Assembly (NCBI GenBank): GCA_012960505.1
Contig: DUBC01000013.1
Span: forward strand, 11,332-75,331
Direction: 5' to 3'
Source of the DNA: Verrucomicrobiales bacterium
GTDB taxonomy: Bacteria > Verrucomicrobiota > Verrucomicrobiia > Verrucomicrobiales > DEV007
DNA: 64,000 nt
This document shows positions 45,219 through 54,327 of this stretch, in pieces (position 1 is the stretch's first letter; each line of letters begins with the position of its first letter). The notes beneath the pieces are model-generated. The model was not told where the DNA came from, searched no databases, and saw only the letters and a list, made by a program, of their open reading frames with translations. The translations under genes and the position numbers were made by a program.

Positions 45219-46043
45219 ATGAAACATCATATTAATCTTTTTGTTGGTTTTGTAATGAGTGTAGGATTCACTGCATCACCTGCCAAGGCTGCGGATGCGG
45301 ATGCGGATGCGAATGCAGAGCACAATCTTTCTGATTTCAAATTGGGAGATCATGTTTCAGGTGAAGAAAGAAAATTGAGTAAGCTTAAGGGTAAGGTCGT
45401 TGTCCTTGAGTATTGGGGCACTCGGTGAGGACCCTGTATTGCAGGAATGCCTCATCTGGTTCAGATGGACAGGAAATATTCAAAAAAAGGAATGGTTCTT
45501 ATTGGTGCCGAAGTACAAGGTAGTGCTCCCGATGCCATTGAAAAAGCAGTTGATGATCATAAGCTAAAATTCACTGTTACCAAAGGTGTGAGTGGACCCA
45601 GCCTAAGTAATGGCATTCCTCATATGGCTGTTTTTGGAGTTGATGGCAATCTAGTGTATCATGGGCATCCAAGTAACCCAGAAACTGAAAAAGCAATCAA
45701 GACAGCGTTGAAGGATGTTAAGGAGGGGGAGGCGTCTGATTCAGAGGATTCGGGTACGGATCCGTTTGCGAGGCCTAAATATCTTGTCAATGAGAGGACT
45801 TGGTCTAATGCTGACGGTCGGAAATTGGTGGCAGCTTTGATTTCGTTAGAAGGAGGAATGGGGAAGTTTCGTTTCAGAAATGGCAGGGAATTTGATTATG
45901 ATATCTCGAAGCTTTCTACTGATGATCAGGAGTTAATCCAGAGTAAATCAGGATCAGAAACTGAAGAGGAAGAGGAAGAGGAAGAGGAAGAGGAAGAGGA
46001 AGAGGAAGAGGAAGAGGAAGAGAAGAACAAGTTCGATTTTTAG
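45219..46043 (+). CDS. Secreted selenocysteine-containing thioredoxin/redoxin protein
   Basis: A 274-residue product if the TGA at 45426-45428 (codon 70) is read as Sec. The signal peptide (about 1-25) leads to a redoxin domain (LSDFKLGDHVSG, VVVLEYWGTR-U-GPCIAGMPHL, GNLVYHGHP). The TGA stands exactly at the first Cys of the CxxC active site, giving U-G-P-C; the flanking residues are otherwise standard (compare WATWCGPCIAELP at 51.8 kb). The frame is continuous on both sides. A C-terminal SHD1-like segment (ERTWSNADGRKLVAALI, REFDYDISKLSTDDQELI) and a Glu tail follow. It should act as a periplasmic thiol oxidoreductase. A downstream hairpin with GG in its loop fits a SECIS. Confidence 0.88.
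45291..45314 (+). repeat. In-frame GCGGAT repeat (Ala-Asp)
   Basis: Four copies of GCGGAT/GCGAAT follow the signal peptide of the selenocysteine thioredoxin and encode alternating Ala and Asp/Asn. They add a flexible acidic spacer. Confidence 0.85.
45426..45470 (+). promoter_or_regulatory. SECIS-like hairpin after in-frame TGA (thioredoxin gene)
   Basis: The arms CATCTG (45453-45458) and CAGATG (45462-45467) are perfect complements around GTT. With the closing G-C open, the loop reads GGTTC, so GG stands at its 5-prime side, 29 bases after the TGA at 45426-45428. This lies within the range described for bacterial SECIS elements (G in the apical loop, roughly 16-37 bases from UGA). It is less close to the E. 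coli form than the other two. Confidence 0.5.
45963..46025 (+). repeat. In-frame GAAGAG repeat (poly-Glu tail)
   Basis: About ten tandem copies of GAAGAG give an uninterrupted Glu run of about 21 residues near the C-terminus of the selenocysteine thioredoxin. Confidence 0.95.
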
Positions 46044-46144
46044 TCATCTTCTATCTTAACTGTTGATTATCTGAGGTAATATTTTGATCTCATAGATTAA
46101 GCAATTAGTTAAAAAGTTTGTCGCGATTTGCTTCAAATGAAGCA

Positions 46145-47518
46145 ATGTCTCGAATGCCAGATCAAGAGAAGAGGGAACAACCCATATCAAAATTGTGGGA
46201 TCCAAAGTTTCCTTTTAGACCAGATAAGTTTCCCTTCTTTTATGGTTGGGTGATTGTTTTGGCTGGCACATTAGCTGTTATTTTCAGTATTCCTGGTCAG
46301 ACAATGGGTTTTGCAGTGTTCACTGACACCCTGATCGAGGAACTTGGTCTTAATCGAGTTCAGCTAAGTACGGCCTATTGTGTGGGTACTGTTGTCAGTG
46401 GATTGAGCCTTCCTTACTTTGGAAGACTTTATGACCGTATAGGTGCTAGACGTATGATTGTCTATTCTGCAATAGCGACTGGTATTGTTTTACTCTATTT
46501 GAGTCAGGTTCGAAATATATTAGATTTCTTGAGCTCTTTAATGTCTTTGTCGAGAGCCGTCATTGCATTTGTGATTATCACTTTGGGATTTTTCATGATA
46601 CGCGCTTCTGCTCAAGGAGTTCTCACAATGACAGGAAGAAATGCTATTGGTAAGTGGTTTGATCATAATAGGGGCAAGGCCTTTGCTGTGAGCGGTGTAT
46701 TTACTGCATTCTCTTTTTCTTTTGCTCCGCGCGGACTTAAGTGGATGAGCGATAAATTTGGATGGTCAGGAGCATGGATGATCCTAGGTCTGGTGACGGT
46801 TGTCATAATGGCAGGTCTTGGATGGTTACTGTTTCGGGATAACCCTGAAGAGTGCGACTTAATCATGGACGGTAATCGAGGAGCAAAAACGAAAACTAAG
46901 ATCCACGAAGACGCTGTAGCTCATAGGGATTTTGAACTTTACGAATCACTAAGGACATGGTCCTTTTGGGCTTTTAATTTATCATTTAGTTTTATCGCCC
47001 TTTATACTACGGCAGTCACTTTTCATATAATATCAATTGGAGAGAGCTTAGGAAGAAATGAAGTCGAAGTGATTGGATATTTTGTTCCGATGGCAGTTGT
47101 TAGTGTGTTATCTAATTTGTTTATGGGTTGGATCAGTTCTAGGACCAGGCTCAAATATCTTCTTGCAGTCGTAAATGCTGCCGGATTTGTTTCTGTTTTA
47201 GGAGTCATTCACTTAGATACTAATTTGGGTGTTGTTTCATATATTATAGGTAACGGAATTGCTGGTGGTGGATTTGCTTGTCTTAGTGGCATTGTATGGC
47301 CTCGGTTTTACGGTCGTCGCTGGCTTGGATCTGTGAGTGGTGTGAGTATGTCTAGCATGGTCATTGCTAGTGGCATCGGCCCACTAATTTTTGGAGCTTC
47401 TTTCGCACTCTTTGATGCTTATATGCCTATACTTTGGCTTTGCTCTTTATTGCCTGCTCTTTTAATAATAGGATCTTCCTGGGCTGATAATCCTCAAAAA
47501 TATTCTGGCCGTGCCTGA
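46145..47518 (+). CDS. Major facilitator superfamily transporter
   Basis: About 457 residues from the ATG at 46145 (a TTG lies 27 bases upstream). It has about 12 membrane helices, the first being FFYGWVIVLAGTLAVIFSIPG. The motif A loop between helices 2 and 3 reads GRLYDRIGARRM, a good match to G-x-x-x-D-R-x-G-x-R-R. The first helix and the overall pattern resemble the OFA/monocarboxylate-type branch, which would fit formate, oxalate or other small acids. The nearby formate dehydrogenase makes this attractive, but substrate assignment is inference. Confidence 0.88.
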   Translation: MSRMPDQEKREQPISKLWDPKFPFRPDKFPFFYGWVIVLAGTLAVIFSIPGQTMGFAVFTDTLIEELGLNRVQLSTAYCVGTVVSGLSLPYFGRLYDRIGARRMIVYSAIATGIVLLYLSQVRNILDFLSSLMSLSRAVIAFVIITLGFFMIRASAQGVLTMTGRNAIGKWFDHNRGKAFAVSGVFTAFSFSFAPRGLKWMSDKFGWSGAWMILGLVTVVIMAGLGWLLFRDNPEECDLIMDGNRGAKTKTKIHEDAVAHRDFELYESLRTWSFWAFNLSFSFIALYTTAVTFHIISIGESLGRNEVEVIGYFVPMAVVSVLSNLFMGWISSRTRLKYLLAVVNAAGFVSVLGVIHLDTNLGVVSYIIGNGIAGGGFACLSGIVWPRFYGRRWLGSVSGVSMSSMVIASGIGPLIFGASFALFDAYMPILWLCSLLPALLIIGSSWADNPQKYSGRA

Positions 47519-47590
47519 TCTGCATTTTTCAGTTTTATTTATTCTCTTTCAGTGCTGACGAATGAGAGTTATGATTTTTGTGTATATAAA

Positions 47591-48550
47591 ATGAAGAATA
47601 GAACAATACGGTTAGAAATTTTAGTAACGATTTTTGCTGTTGGTTTTCTTTTGAATGCGTGTGGTAATGAGTTAAGGGTCTGGACGTCGTCGGATGGAAG
47701 AACTTTGGAGGCTGAGTTTGTTGCAGGAACAGATAGAAATGTGACCCTGAAACGCAAGACGGACGGTAGACGTTTCACTCTTCCGCTTGATAAGATTTCT
47801 GAAGAGGACAGGAAATGGGTTGATGAAAAATTGGAGGAACTCTCTGGCCCTGAAAAGAAGGAGCCTAGCGGGATTTTTGTGGATCGCTTGAACGACACAT
47901 GGGAAAAGATGGAATATGAGAGTTTGAAATTCAGATTTTGGGGAGGGAAGAAATTAAAAACAAATAAGAGATATCCTTTTGTGGTTTTTCTTCATGGAAA
48001 AGGTTCAGGGGGAACCGATAATGAGAAACACTTATTTAGTGTCCCTAGGAAATTCACTTCAAAGGATTTCTACAAAGATAACCCTTCATTCATCATTGCT
48101 CCTCAATGCCCAAATGATGGACAAGGTTGGCGAGGTGAATATATAGATGACGTGATTGGCCTAGTTAATGCTGCAATTGAACATCTCCCAGTAGATAAGA
48201 ATCGAATTTATATTACAGGTGTTTCTATGGGAGGCTTTGGAACATGGGAAGCGCTATCCAATTCACCTGATTTGTTTGCTGCTGCTGTTCCTGTATGCGG
48301 GGGAGCAAGTCCTCGAATCGCTAAGAAAATCAAAGATGTTCCAATTTGGACTCATCATGGTGTCGCAGATAATGTTGTGAGTGTTGATTATACTCGTGGG
48401 ATAGTAGATGCGTTAAAAGAGGTTAAAGGAAATATCAAGTACACTGAGTATGATGAGGATTCCGGTATTAAACATGATGCCTGGAGGCCATGTTACGGTA
48501 ATTCGGAAGTTTTTGATTGGATGTTCTCTCAGTCAAAGAAGAACCGATAG
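47591..48550 (+). CDS. Lipid-anchored SHD1 plus alpha/beta-hydrolase esterase
   Basis: About 319 residues from the ATG at 47591; a GTG lies 39 bases upstream. The signal ends in a lipobox (FLLNAC). Residues about 22-75 form an SHD1-like domain (RVWTSSDGRTLEAEFVAG, KRKTDGRRFTLPLDKISEED). An alpha/beta hydrolase follows with oxyanion segment FVVFLHGKGSGG, nucleophile Ser in GVSMGGFG, Asp in HHGVADNVV and His in KHDAW. It resembles PVC phospholipase/carboxylesterase-type or feruloyl-esterase-like enzymes acting in the periplasm. A related SHD1 segment occurs in the selenocysteine thioredoxin 2 kb upstream. Confidence 0.87.
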   Translation: MKNRTIRLEILVTIFAVGFLLNACGNELRVWTSSDGRTLEAEFVAGTDRNVTLKRKTDGRRFTLPLDKISEEDRKWVDEKLEELSGPEKKEPSGIFVDRLNDTWEKMEYESLKFRFWGGKKLKTNKRYPFVVFLHGKGSGGTDNEKHLFSVPRKFTSKDFYKDNPSFIIAPQCPNDGQGWRGEYIDDVIGLVNAAIEHLPVDKNRIYITGVSMGGFGTWEALSNSPDLFAAAVPVCGGASPRIAKKIKDVPIWTHHGVADNVVSVDYTRGIVDALKEVKGNIKYTEYDEDSGIKHDAWRPCYGNSEVFDWMFSQSKKNR

Positions 48551-48570
48551 ATGATAACTAATGGGGCAGA

Positions 48571-51327
48571 TTAAGCAGATGGCTCGTCTATCTTTGTAAT
48601 GCTGACGGGGCAGACTTTTAATTCGGCCGTATCAGTGACAGGATCATATCCACTTCCGGTAAGGATATTAACGGGCACACTTGCAAAGCTAAAGCTCGTA
48701 AATACAGTGCCTCGAGGTGAACAGTCAGTTAGTCTAGCCTTAATTTGGATACTTCCCCTTCGGCTCTTCATTTCTACGATTTCTCCTTCATCTATGTCCC
48801 AATCAGTAGCGTCTGACGGGTTAATCTCGAGGCTCTCTTCATTGAGTAAATAATCAATGCCTGCGCTTCGCCCCGTTTGGGTTCGGGTATGATAAGCTTC
48901 GAGCCTGCGGCCAGTAGTGAGCCATACAGGAAAATCTTCATCAATGACTTCGGCAGGATCACGATATCCTATTAATTTAAATAAACCTTTACCATTTTTG
49001 AATTCTTTTTCATGTAGTCGTGGAGTCCCAGGATGACCTTTTTCAGGTACTGGCCATTGGTACTCACCGTCACCTATCTTGTCCCAGTCTAGCCCTGCGT
49101 AAATTGGACTGAGTGAACAGAGTTCGTTGAAAACATCTTTAGCAGATTCAAAATGATTGAATTGGGTATTACCCATTCTTTTTGCGATCTCAGATATTAT
49201 CCACCAATCAGGTTTTGCTTCTCCTGGGGGTGGGACTGCTGCACGAAGACGCTGAACCCTTCTTTCTGTGTTAGTTTGAACCCCGTCAGTCTCAGCAAAT
49301 GCTGTTGCCGGGAAAACAATATCGGCGAGTTGAGCGGTCTCTGTCAGAAATAAATCAATGACGACAAGATGTTGAAGACTTTTAAGAGCGTTTTCGCAAT
49401 GGTTTGTATCTGGATCAGTGACCACAGTATTTTCACCATCAATTAACATAGCATGTATTCCTTCAGGCCCTTTGTTACCACATAAATTAAGCGCCGCTAC
49501 CTTTGTTATTCCTTTTTCGGCATCGATCTGAGTTCCGTAAGCCTTTGAGAATTTATCAGCATTTAGCTGATCCCCGCAGGCTTGAAAACCAGGAAAGTTG
49601 CCTGGAACAGCTCCGCAGTCACCAGCGCCTTGGATATTATTTTGCCCGCGCATCGGATTTATCCCGCCACCTTTAATTCCGAGATTTCCTGTCATTAACG
49701 CTAAGTTGCAGAGTGACTGAACATTATCTACTCCACAGATGTGTTCTGTGATGCCTAAAGTATAATAAATGGCTGATGGTTTACCTTCTCCGAACCATAA
49801 TGCTGCTTGTTCTATTTGTTCTGCAGAAACTTCACAGATGCTAGATGCCCATTCAGGAGTGAAATCTTTTACGTGATTAAGAAATTCCTTAGACCCTGAT
49901 GTTCTGGATTCGATGAATTCTGTATTAATGAGTTCTTCTCGGGCGATGACGTGAGCCATTGCGAGGAGAAGAGCAACATCTGATCCGACTCTGATTCTGA
50001 GGTGAAGATCAGCTATCTTAGCTAACCGAGTTTCTCGAGGATCAACAACTATCATCTTGGCTCCGCGAGAAACTGCTTTTTTGAGTCGCGTCGCGGCTAC
50101 TGGGTGACATTCGGTCATGTTCGTTCCAATGGCGAAGATGACATCAGGGTATTCCATATCGATGAGAGGGTTGCTCATTGCTCCTCTTCCGATGGTGGCC
50201 ACCAGACCGGCGACAGTGGGAGCGTGTCAACTTCGACTACAGTTATCTATGTAATTAGTGCCGAAATTGGATCGAATAAATTTCTGCATTGTGTAGGCGG
50301 CCTCGTGAGGGGCTCGACCAGATGCGATCCCATAAACTGATCGCCTACCATTCTCCTCCAGTACTTTTTTAAAGCCTTCTGCGGCTGCATCCAGTGCCTC
50401 CTCCCATTCAGACTCTTTGAAAGTACCATCTTTTTGCCTTATCAAAGGTTTTTGGAGTCTGTCAGGATGATGTACGAAATCAAAAGCGTATTGTCCCTTA
50501 ATGCATAGAGCGCCTTCATTGGCTGGTCCATCCATGGCTGGGTGTATTCCTACAACGCGATCGCCTTTGCTAAGTATGTCTACGGTGCAGCCTACGCCAC
50601 AGTATGGGCAAACTGATCTTGTCTTTTTTATTTCTTCAGGTAATTCTTTGGCTCGGAGTGCTTTCTTGTCTGAGAGAGCTCCGGTAGGGCAGGTCTGCAC
50701 GCACTGGCCACAAAAAGTGCATTGAGAGTCGCGAAGGTCATTTCCAAATTCAGTTGAAATTTGAGTTTCAAAACCTCGATTAATGATGTTGATTGCATGA
50801 TCCCCTTCTTGCTCTGCGCAGACTCTCACGCAGCGATAACATGAAATACAGTTATCGTAATCACGTAATATGAAAGGGTTCTTATCATCCTGATTGGTCT
50901 TCCCGCTTTTTTTCCCGCAGAACCTGTCGGTTCTAGCTTCATACCTTTCGATAAGGTTACCAAGTTCTTGGCTTGCGTAACCGGATAATGGGTCAATGTC
51001 TAGGTTGCGGTTCTCACTAGCAACCATTTCAAGAAGTGTTTTCCTGTATTGCTCAATAGCATTTGTCCTAGTCTTAATAACCATTCCATCGGTGGCCTTT
51101 GTAGTACAAGAAGCGACCGGATTTTTAATACCTTCAACTTCCACTACGCATAGCCGACAAGACCCAAACGCTTCGAGCCTTGGATCGTAGCAGAGAGTAG
51201 GGACTTCTCGGCTACAGTGATTAGTGACTTCATATATTGTTTCGCCGTCCCTTAATTCTACAAGCTCTCCATCAACAGATACGGTTAGTATCCGTGCGGT
51301 CGCAGGAACATCTTTAGCAGAAATCAT
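48571..51327 (-). CDS. fdhA: Formate dehydrogenase alpha subunit, selenocysteine-containing
   Basis: A 918-residue product when TGA at 50227-50229 (codon 367) is read as Sec. From the N-terminus it has a NuoG-like [2Fe-2S] domain (CYDPRLEAFGSCRLC, then ASC), further Fe-S sites (CISCYRCVRVC and CTFCGQCVQTC), the molybdopterin [4Fe-4S] motif CPYCGVGC, then NCSRS-U-HAPTVAGL, equivalent to the E. coli FdhF Sec site (RVUHGPSVAGL). The molybdopterin dinucleotide-binding C-terminal domain ends near 48571. The enzyme oxidises formate to CO2 and, with the NuoEF-like subunit at 52514, should reduce NAD. I use the ATG at 51327; the frame is open to a TTG at 51375. A SECIS-like hairpin follows the TGA. 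Confidence 0.95.
50198..50229 (-). promoter_or_regulatory. SECIS-like hairpin after in-frame TGA (fdhA)
   Basis: On the minus strand, 18 bases after TGA, the loop GGTCT (50208-50204) is closed by GTCGCC (50214-50209) and GGTGGC (50203-50198): six pairs, two of them G-U. Both the spacing and the GGUC loop equal those of the E. coli fdhF SECIS, which is read by SelB. Confidence 0.75.
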
Positions 51328-51465
51328 TTGAGAGGAGCTAGTAATTAACCACGGAAAACGCCAAATTGGTACCAATTTTAAAAATTAATTGAGAGTTGCT
51401 AGATTTATTTTAAAACATAAATAATATCGTATTTAATTGAGCTAAAGACGGTTATTTTAGAACAA

Positions 51466-51498
51466 AAAAATGGCCAACCGTTCAGATTGGCCATTTTT
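51466..51498 (-). terminator. Intrinsic terminator after the TlpA-like gene
   Basis: The arms AAAAATGGCCAA (51466-51477) and TTGGCCATTTTT (51487-51498) pair perfectly over 12 bp around a 9-base loop. On the minus strand the hairpin is followed by a run of seven T. It lies 35 bases beyond the stop of the TlpA-like gene and before fdhA, so fdhA probably has its own promoter in 51376-51465. Confidence 0.85.
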
Positions 51499-51532
51499 AA
51501 AATGAGAATAGAAAAGTAGATTGCTCTGGAAT

Positions 51533-52402
51533 TTAAAGATCGAGTTCTTTTTCCACTGCTGAACTGAGGGCAGGGCCTCGTAAATTAGAGGACACAATTT
51601 TTCCGTCTTTGCCTACCAAGAAAGTGGCAGGAATAGATGTTATTCCATATTTCTTTGCTAGAGCGGTGCCCCAACCTTTACCATCAAAAGCTTGCGGCCA
51701 AGGCATGTTTTTATCTTTAACAAATGATTTTAGCTTTGCTTCATCCTTGGCGTTATCTAGTGAAATGCCAATAATCTCAAAGCCTTTATCGTGATAGGCT
51801 TTATAAGATTTAAGAACATTTGGTAGTTCTGCGATGCAAGGCCCGCACCAAGTGGCCCAAAAATCGATCAGTACTACTTTTCCTTTCATGTCTGCAAGGT
51901 CAATTTCTTTGCCTGCCAAGCTAGTGAATTTTAGCTCCATCACTTCACCGACTCCTGGCCTGTTCAACTCTCCCCCTAACTGGTCAAGGAATTGTCCGAA
52001 GCGCTCAGCCTGTGGATGTCCCTGTATATCTTTTTTTGCTAATGACAATGCAGTCCTTGCTTTGTCCTTTGCTCCTGATGTCATGTGAAGTGCAAACAGT
52101 TCTTGGAAGACTCCGAAAAATTCTTGGGAAACAAGGTCAGCTCCTTTAGCAAGATTCTTGTATTTTCCACCGAGTAGTTCAGCTTGGCGTTCTGTCATTT
52201 TAAGCCTAGCATATGACTCTATAAGGAAATCAGTTGCTTCGTTAGCATCAGTAGCCTTTGGATTCTTTTGCAAGTAAGCCTCGATTGATTCGGCTGCTTG
52301 TTTTGTATGTTTTTCGATTATTTCACTCGCAGATTCTGCAAGTATGCTCATTGGCAATGAGATTATGAATGCTGCAGAAGCAACGATGGTTTTATTTATC
52401 AT
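51533..52402 (-). CDS. TlpA-like periplasmic thioredoxin
   Basis: 289 residues with a signal peptide (about 1-22, MINKTIVASAAFIISLPMSILA). A helical N-terminal region (about 25-150) is followed by a redoxin/TlpA domain with the active site FWATWCGPCIAELPN, then GFEIIGISLDN and the cis-Pro segment GITSIPATFLVGKDGKI. Both active-site Cys are ordinary cysteines, in contrast to the selenocysteine homologue at 45.2 kb. It lies between the two formate dehydrogenase subunit genes on the same strand and is followed by a terminator. Disulfide reduction in the periplasm is the likely role; a link to the dehydrogenase is unproven. Confidence 0.93.
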   Translation of the reverse strand: MINKTIVASAAFIISLPMSILAESASEIIEKHTKQAAESIEAYLQKNPKATDANEATDFLIESYARLKMTERQAELLGGKYKNLAKGADLVSQEFFGVFQELFALHMTSGAKDKARTALSLAKKDIQGHPQAERFGQFLDQLGGELNRPGVGEVMELKFTSLAGKEIDLADMKGKVVLIDFWATWCGPCIAELPNVLKSYKAYHDKGFEIIGISLDNAKDEAKLKSFVKDKNMPWPQAFDGKGWGTALAKKYGITSIPATFLVGKDGKIVSSNLRGPALSSAVEKELDL

Positions 52403-52513
52403 GTCTTTGGTTTTATTATTGAGGTTCTTTTTCTCTCTGGGGCTATTCGATTTCTTATCTTTGGTTATTAATTAAAGCGTTAATGAAATCAAATTTGGTT
52501 TGTATCAGCCGAA

Positions 52514-54175
52514 TTATTTATTTACGTGATCATTAATTGCTTCTGGAAAGTATTTCTGAAGACTGTCAGTAACGTTGGGGGCTGCTATTCCAAGTCCGCA
52601 TGCGCTCGTGGCTTTCATTACTTCACCAATTTCATTTACTTCTTTAACCCAATTAAGTGCGTCGAGTCCAGAATCTTCTTCGCTTAGCCTTTCCTTGAGT
52701 CTTTGGGTACCTATTCGGCAAGGGAAGCATTTTCCGCAGGACTCATGTGAGAAAAACTCCATTGCGCTATGAGCGACTTTGACCATGTCACGACTATTAT
52801 CAAAAACGATAATTCCACCTGCTCCGAGGAAAGATCCTTTGCTCTTGATAGATGGTTCATCAAGGGTCACTTCTAGATCCTCTTTAGATAAGAATCCGCC
52901 GCTCAGTCCTGCCATTGTGACGGCTTTGATTTTCTTTCCTTCTGGTGCGCCTCCGGCCCAGTCATGCAGTAATGTTTTAAGTGGTAACCCAAAAGGAACT
53001 TCGTAGTTTCCTGGTCTATTTATGTCACCTGAAAGGGAAATGATTTTTGTTCCAGCATGATCTCCGATTCCTAGAGATTTATACCAGTCAGGGCCTTTTC
53101 TTAGAATGGGAGGAACTGAAGCCAGAGTTTCAACATTATTCACTACTGTCGGCAGGTTTTCAAATCCATGAGTGACTGGGAACGGGGGCTTGTTGCGTGG
53201 GAAAGGATGTTTCCCTTCTAAACTATTTAGAAGTGACCCTTCTTCGCCACATATGTAAGCTCCTGCACCTCTGCGAATCTGTAAGTCAAAATCAAAGCCT
53301 TCGACTCCAAGGATTCCTTTTCCTAGCAAATTATTTTGGATGGCTTCATCTATTGCCTTTTGAAGTATCTCCTCAGTCTCAGGGTACTCATAACGCAAGT
53401 AGATGAATCCACGATTTGAACCAGTGGAATAAGCCGCAATGGTCATACCTTCTATGAGTGAGTGAGGGTCATGATCCATGATGGCTCTATCCTTAAAACA
53501 ACCAGGTTCTCCTTCATCTGCATTGCAGATGATTGTTTTAGGCGTTCCATTTGCTTCAGCAACTGATTTCCATTTTAACCCTGTTGGGAATCCAGCTCCT
53601 CCACGACCTGCTAATTTGGATTCTGTTATGATGTCTCGAATGTTTTTTGGGGAAGATTCAATTGCCTGGCGCATAGCCGCATAGCCATGATTCCTCTGGT
53701 AGCCATCTAATTTGGATCGATTTTCTTCTCTAATGTATCGGAAAATACATTCTTCTGAATTTCCTGGATTTGGTATTGGAAGTGGAGACGTGCGGCATTT
53801 GAGTGATGTTGAGTTCTTGCCCACTAGTACCTGTCTTCCTTTAATTACGGGCACCATTTCATCGCAGCGACCAGCGCAGGGCATTGGGGTAGCTCCTTCA
53901 GATTTTAATTCATCAAGTAATTCTGTTCCGCCGTTTAAACAACATACATTGCCCGTACAGACTCGAGGAGCTTGCTTGCCTGGAAGTTCTCTAGAGAAAT
54001 GGTGGTAGAAACTTATCGTAGCAAAGAGTTCCGCTACGGGTATTTTGAGTCCGGCGCTTATGGTTTTGATTGAATCTTCAGATATGTAATCGTCTCTATC
54101 ATGAAATGCATGCAGGACAGGAAGCAGTGGTGCTGTTTCATTTTTCCATTTTGCGATTATTTCTTTATCAGTCAC
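52514..54175 (-). CDS. fdhB: NAD-dependent formate dehydrogenase flavoprotein subunit (NuoE-NuoF fusion)
   Basis: 553 residues from a GTG start. The N-terminal NuoE-like thioredoxin-fold domain (about 1-135) has four [2Fe-2S] Cys in CTGNVCC and PCAGRC. A NuoF-like domain follows with the FMN/NADH segments GRGGAGFPTGLKW, ICNADEGEPG and YICGEEGSLLNSLEG, then the [4Fe-4S] motif SCGKCFPCRIGTQRL. The fusion matches the beta subunit of soluble NAD-linked formate dehydrogenases, which accept electrons from the alpha subunit and reduce NAD. It lies upstream of the TlpA-like gene and fdhA on the same strand. No membrane segment is seen. Confidence 0.93.
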   Translation of the reverse strand: MTDKEIIAKWKNETAPLLPVLHAFHDRDDYISEDSIKTISAGLKIPVAELFATISFYHHFSRELPGKQAPRVCTGNVCCLNGGTELLDELKSEGATPMPCAGRCDEMVPVIKGRQVLVGKNSTSLKCRTSPLPIPNPGNSEECIFRYIREENRSKLDGYQRNHGYAAMRQAIESSPKNIRDIITESKLAGRGGAGFPTGLKWKSVAEANGTPKTIICNADEGEPGCFKDRAIMDHDPHSLIEGMTIAAYSTGSNRGFIYLRYEYPETEEILQKAIDEAIQNNLLGKGILGVEGFDFDLQIRRGAGAYICGEEGSLLNSLEGKHPFPRNKPPFPVTHGFENLPTVVNNVETLASVPPILRKGPDWYKSLGIGDHAGTKIISLSGDINRPGNYEVPFGLPLKTLLHDWAGGAPEGKKIKAVTMAGLSGGFLSKEDLEVTLDEPSIKSKGSFLGAGGIIVFDNSRDMVKVAHSAMEFFSHESCGKCFPCRIGTQRLKERLSEEDSGLDALNWVKEVNEIGEVMKATSACGLGIAAPNVTDSLQKYFPEAINDHVNK

Positions 54176-54327
54176 TAGATCAAATTATTCTCGTTGTTTT
54201 GCTTTAATGGTCAGTAGCGTATGAGGATTTATAATGTACTGCTAAGTTTTTCTTGTCTTTTTTAGACAAGCGTCGTTGGGCCCATTGACTTAATTTTCCT
54301 TTCTGAAGGGTTTAATGACTTGGATAT

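Noticed and set aside
50203-50250. fdhA as two separate genes or a nonsense-mutated pseudogene
   Set aside because: TGA lies exactly at the family Sec position with a SECIS-like hairpin, and both halves are intact.
54247-54270. Hairpin CTTGTCT/AGACAAG between the SurA-like gene and the formate dehydrogenase flavoprotein gene
   Set aside because: Seven pairs with no T-run on the minus strand where a terminator would be needed.
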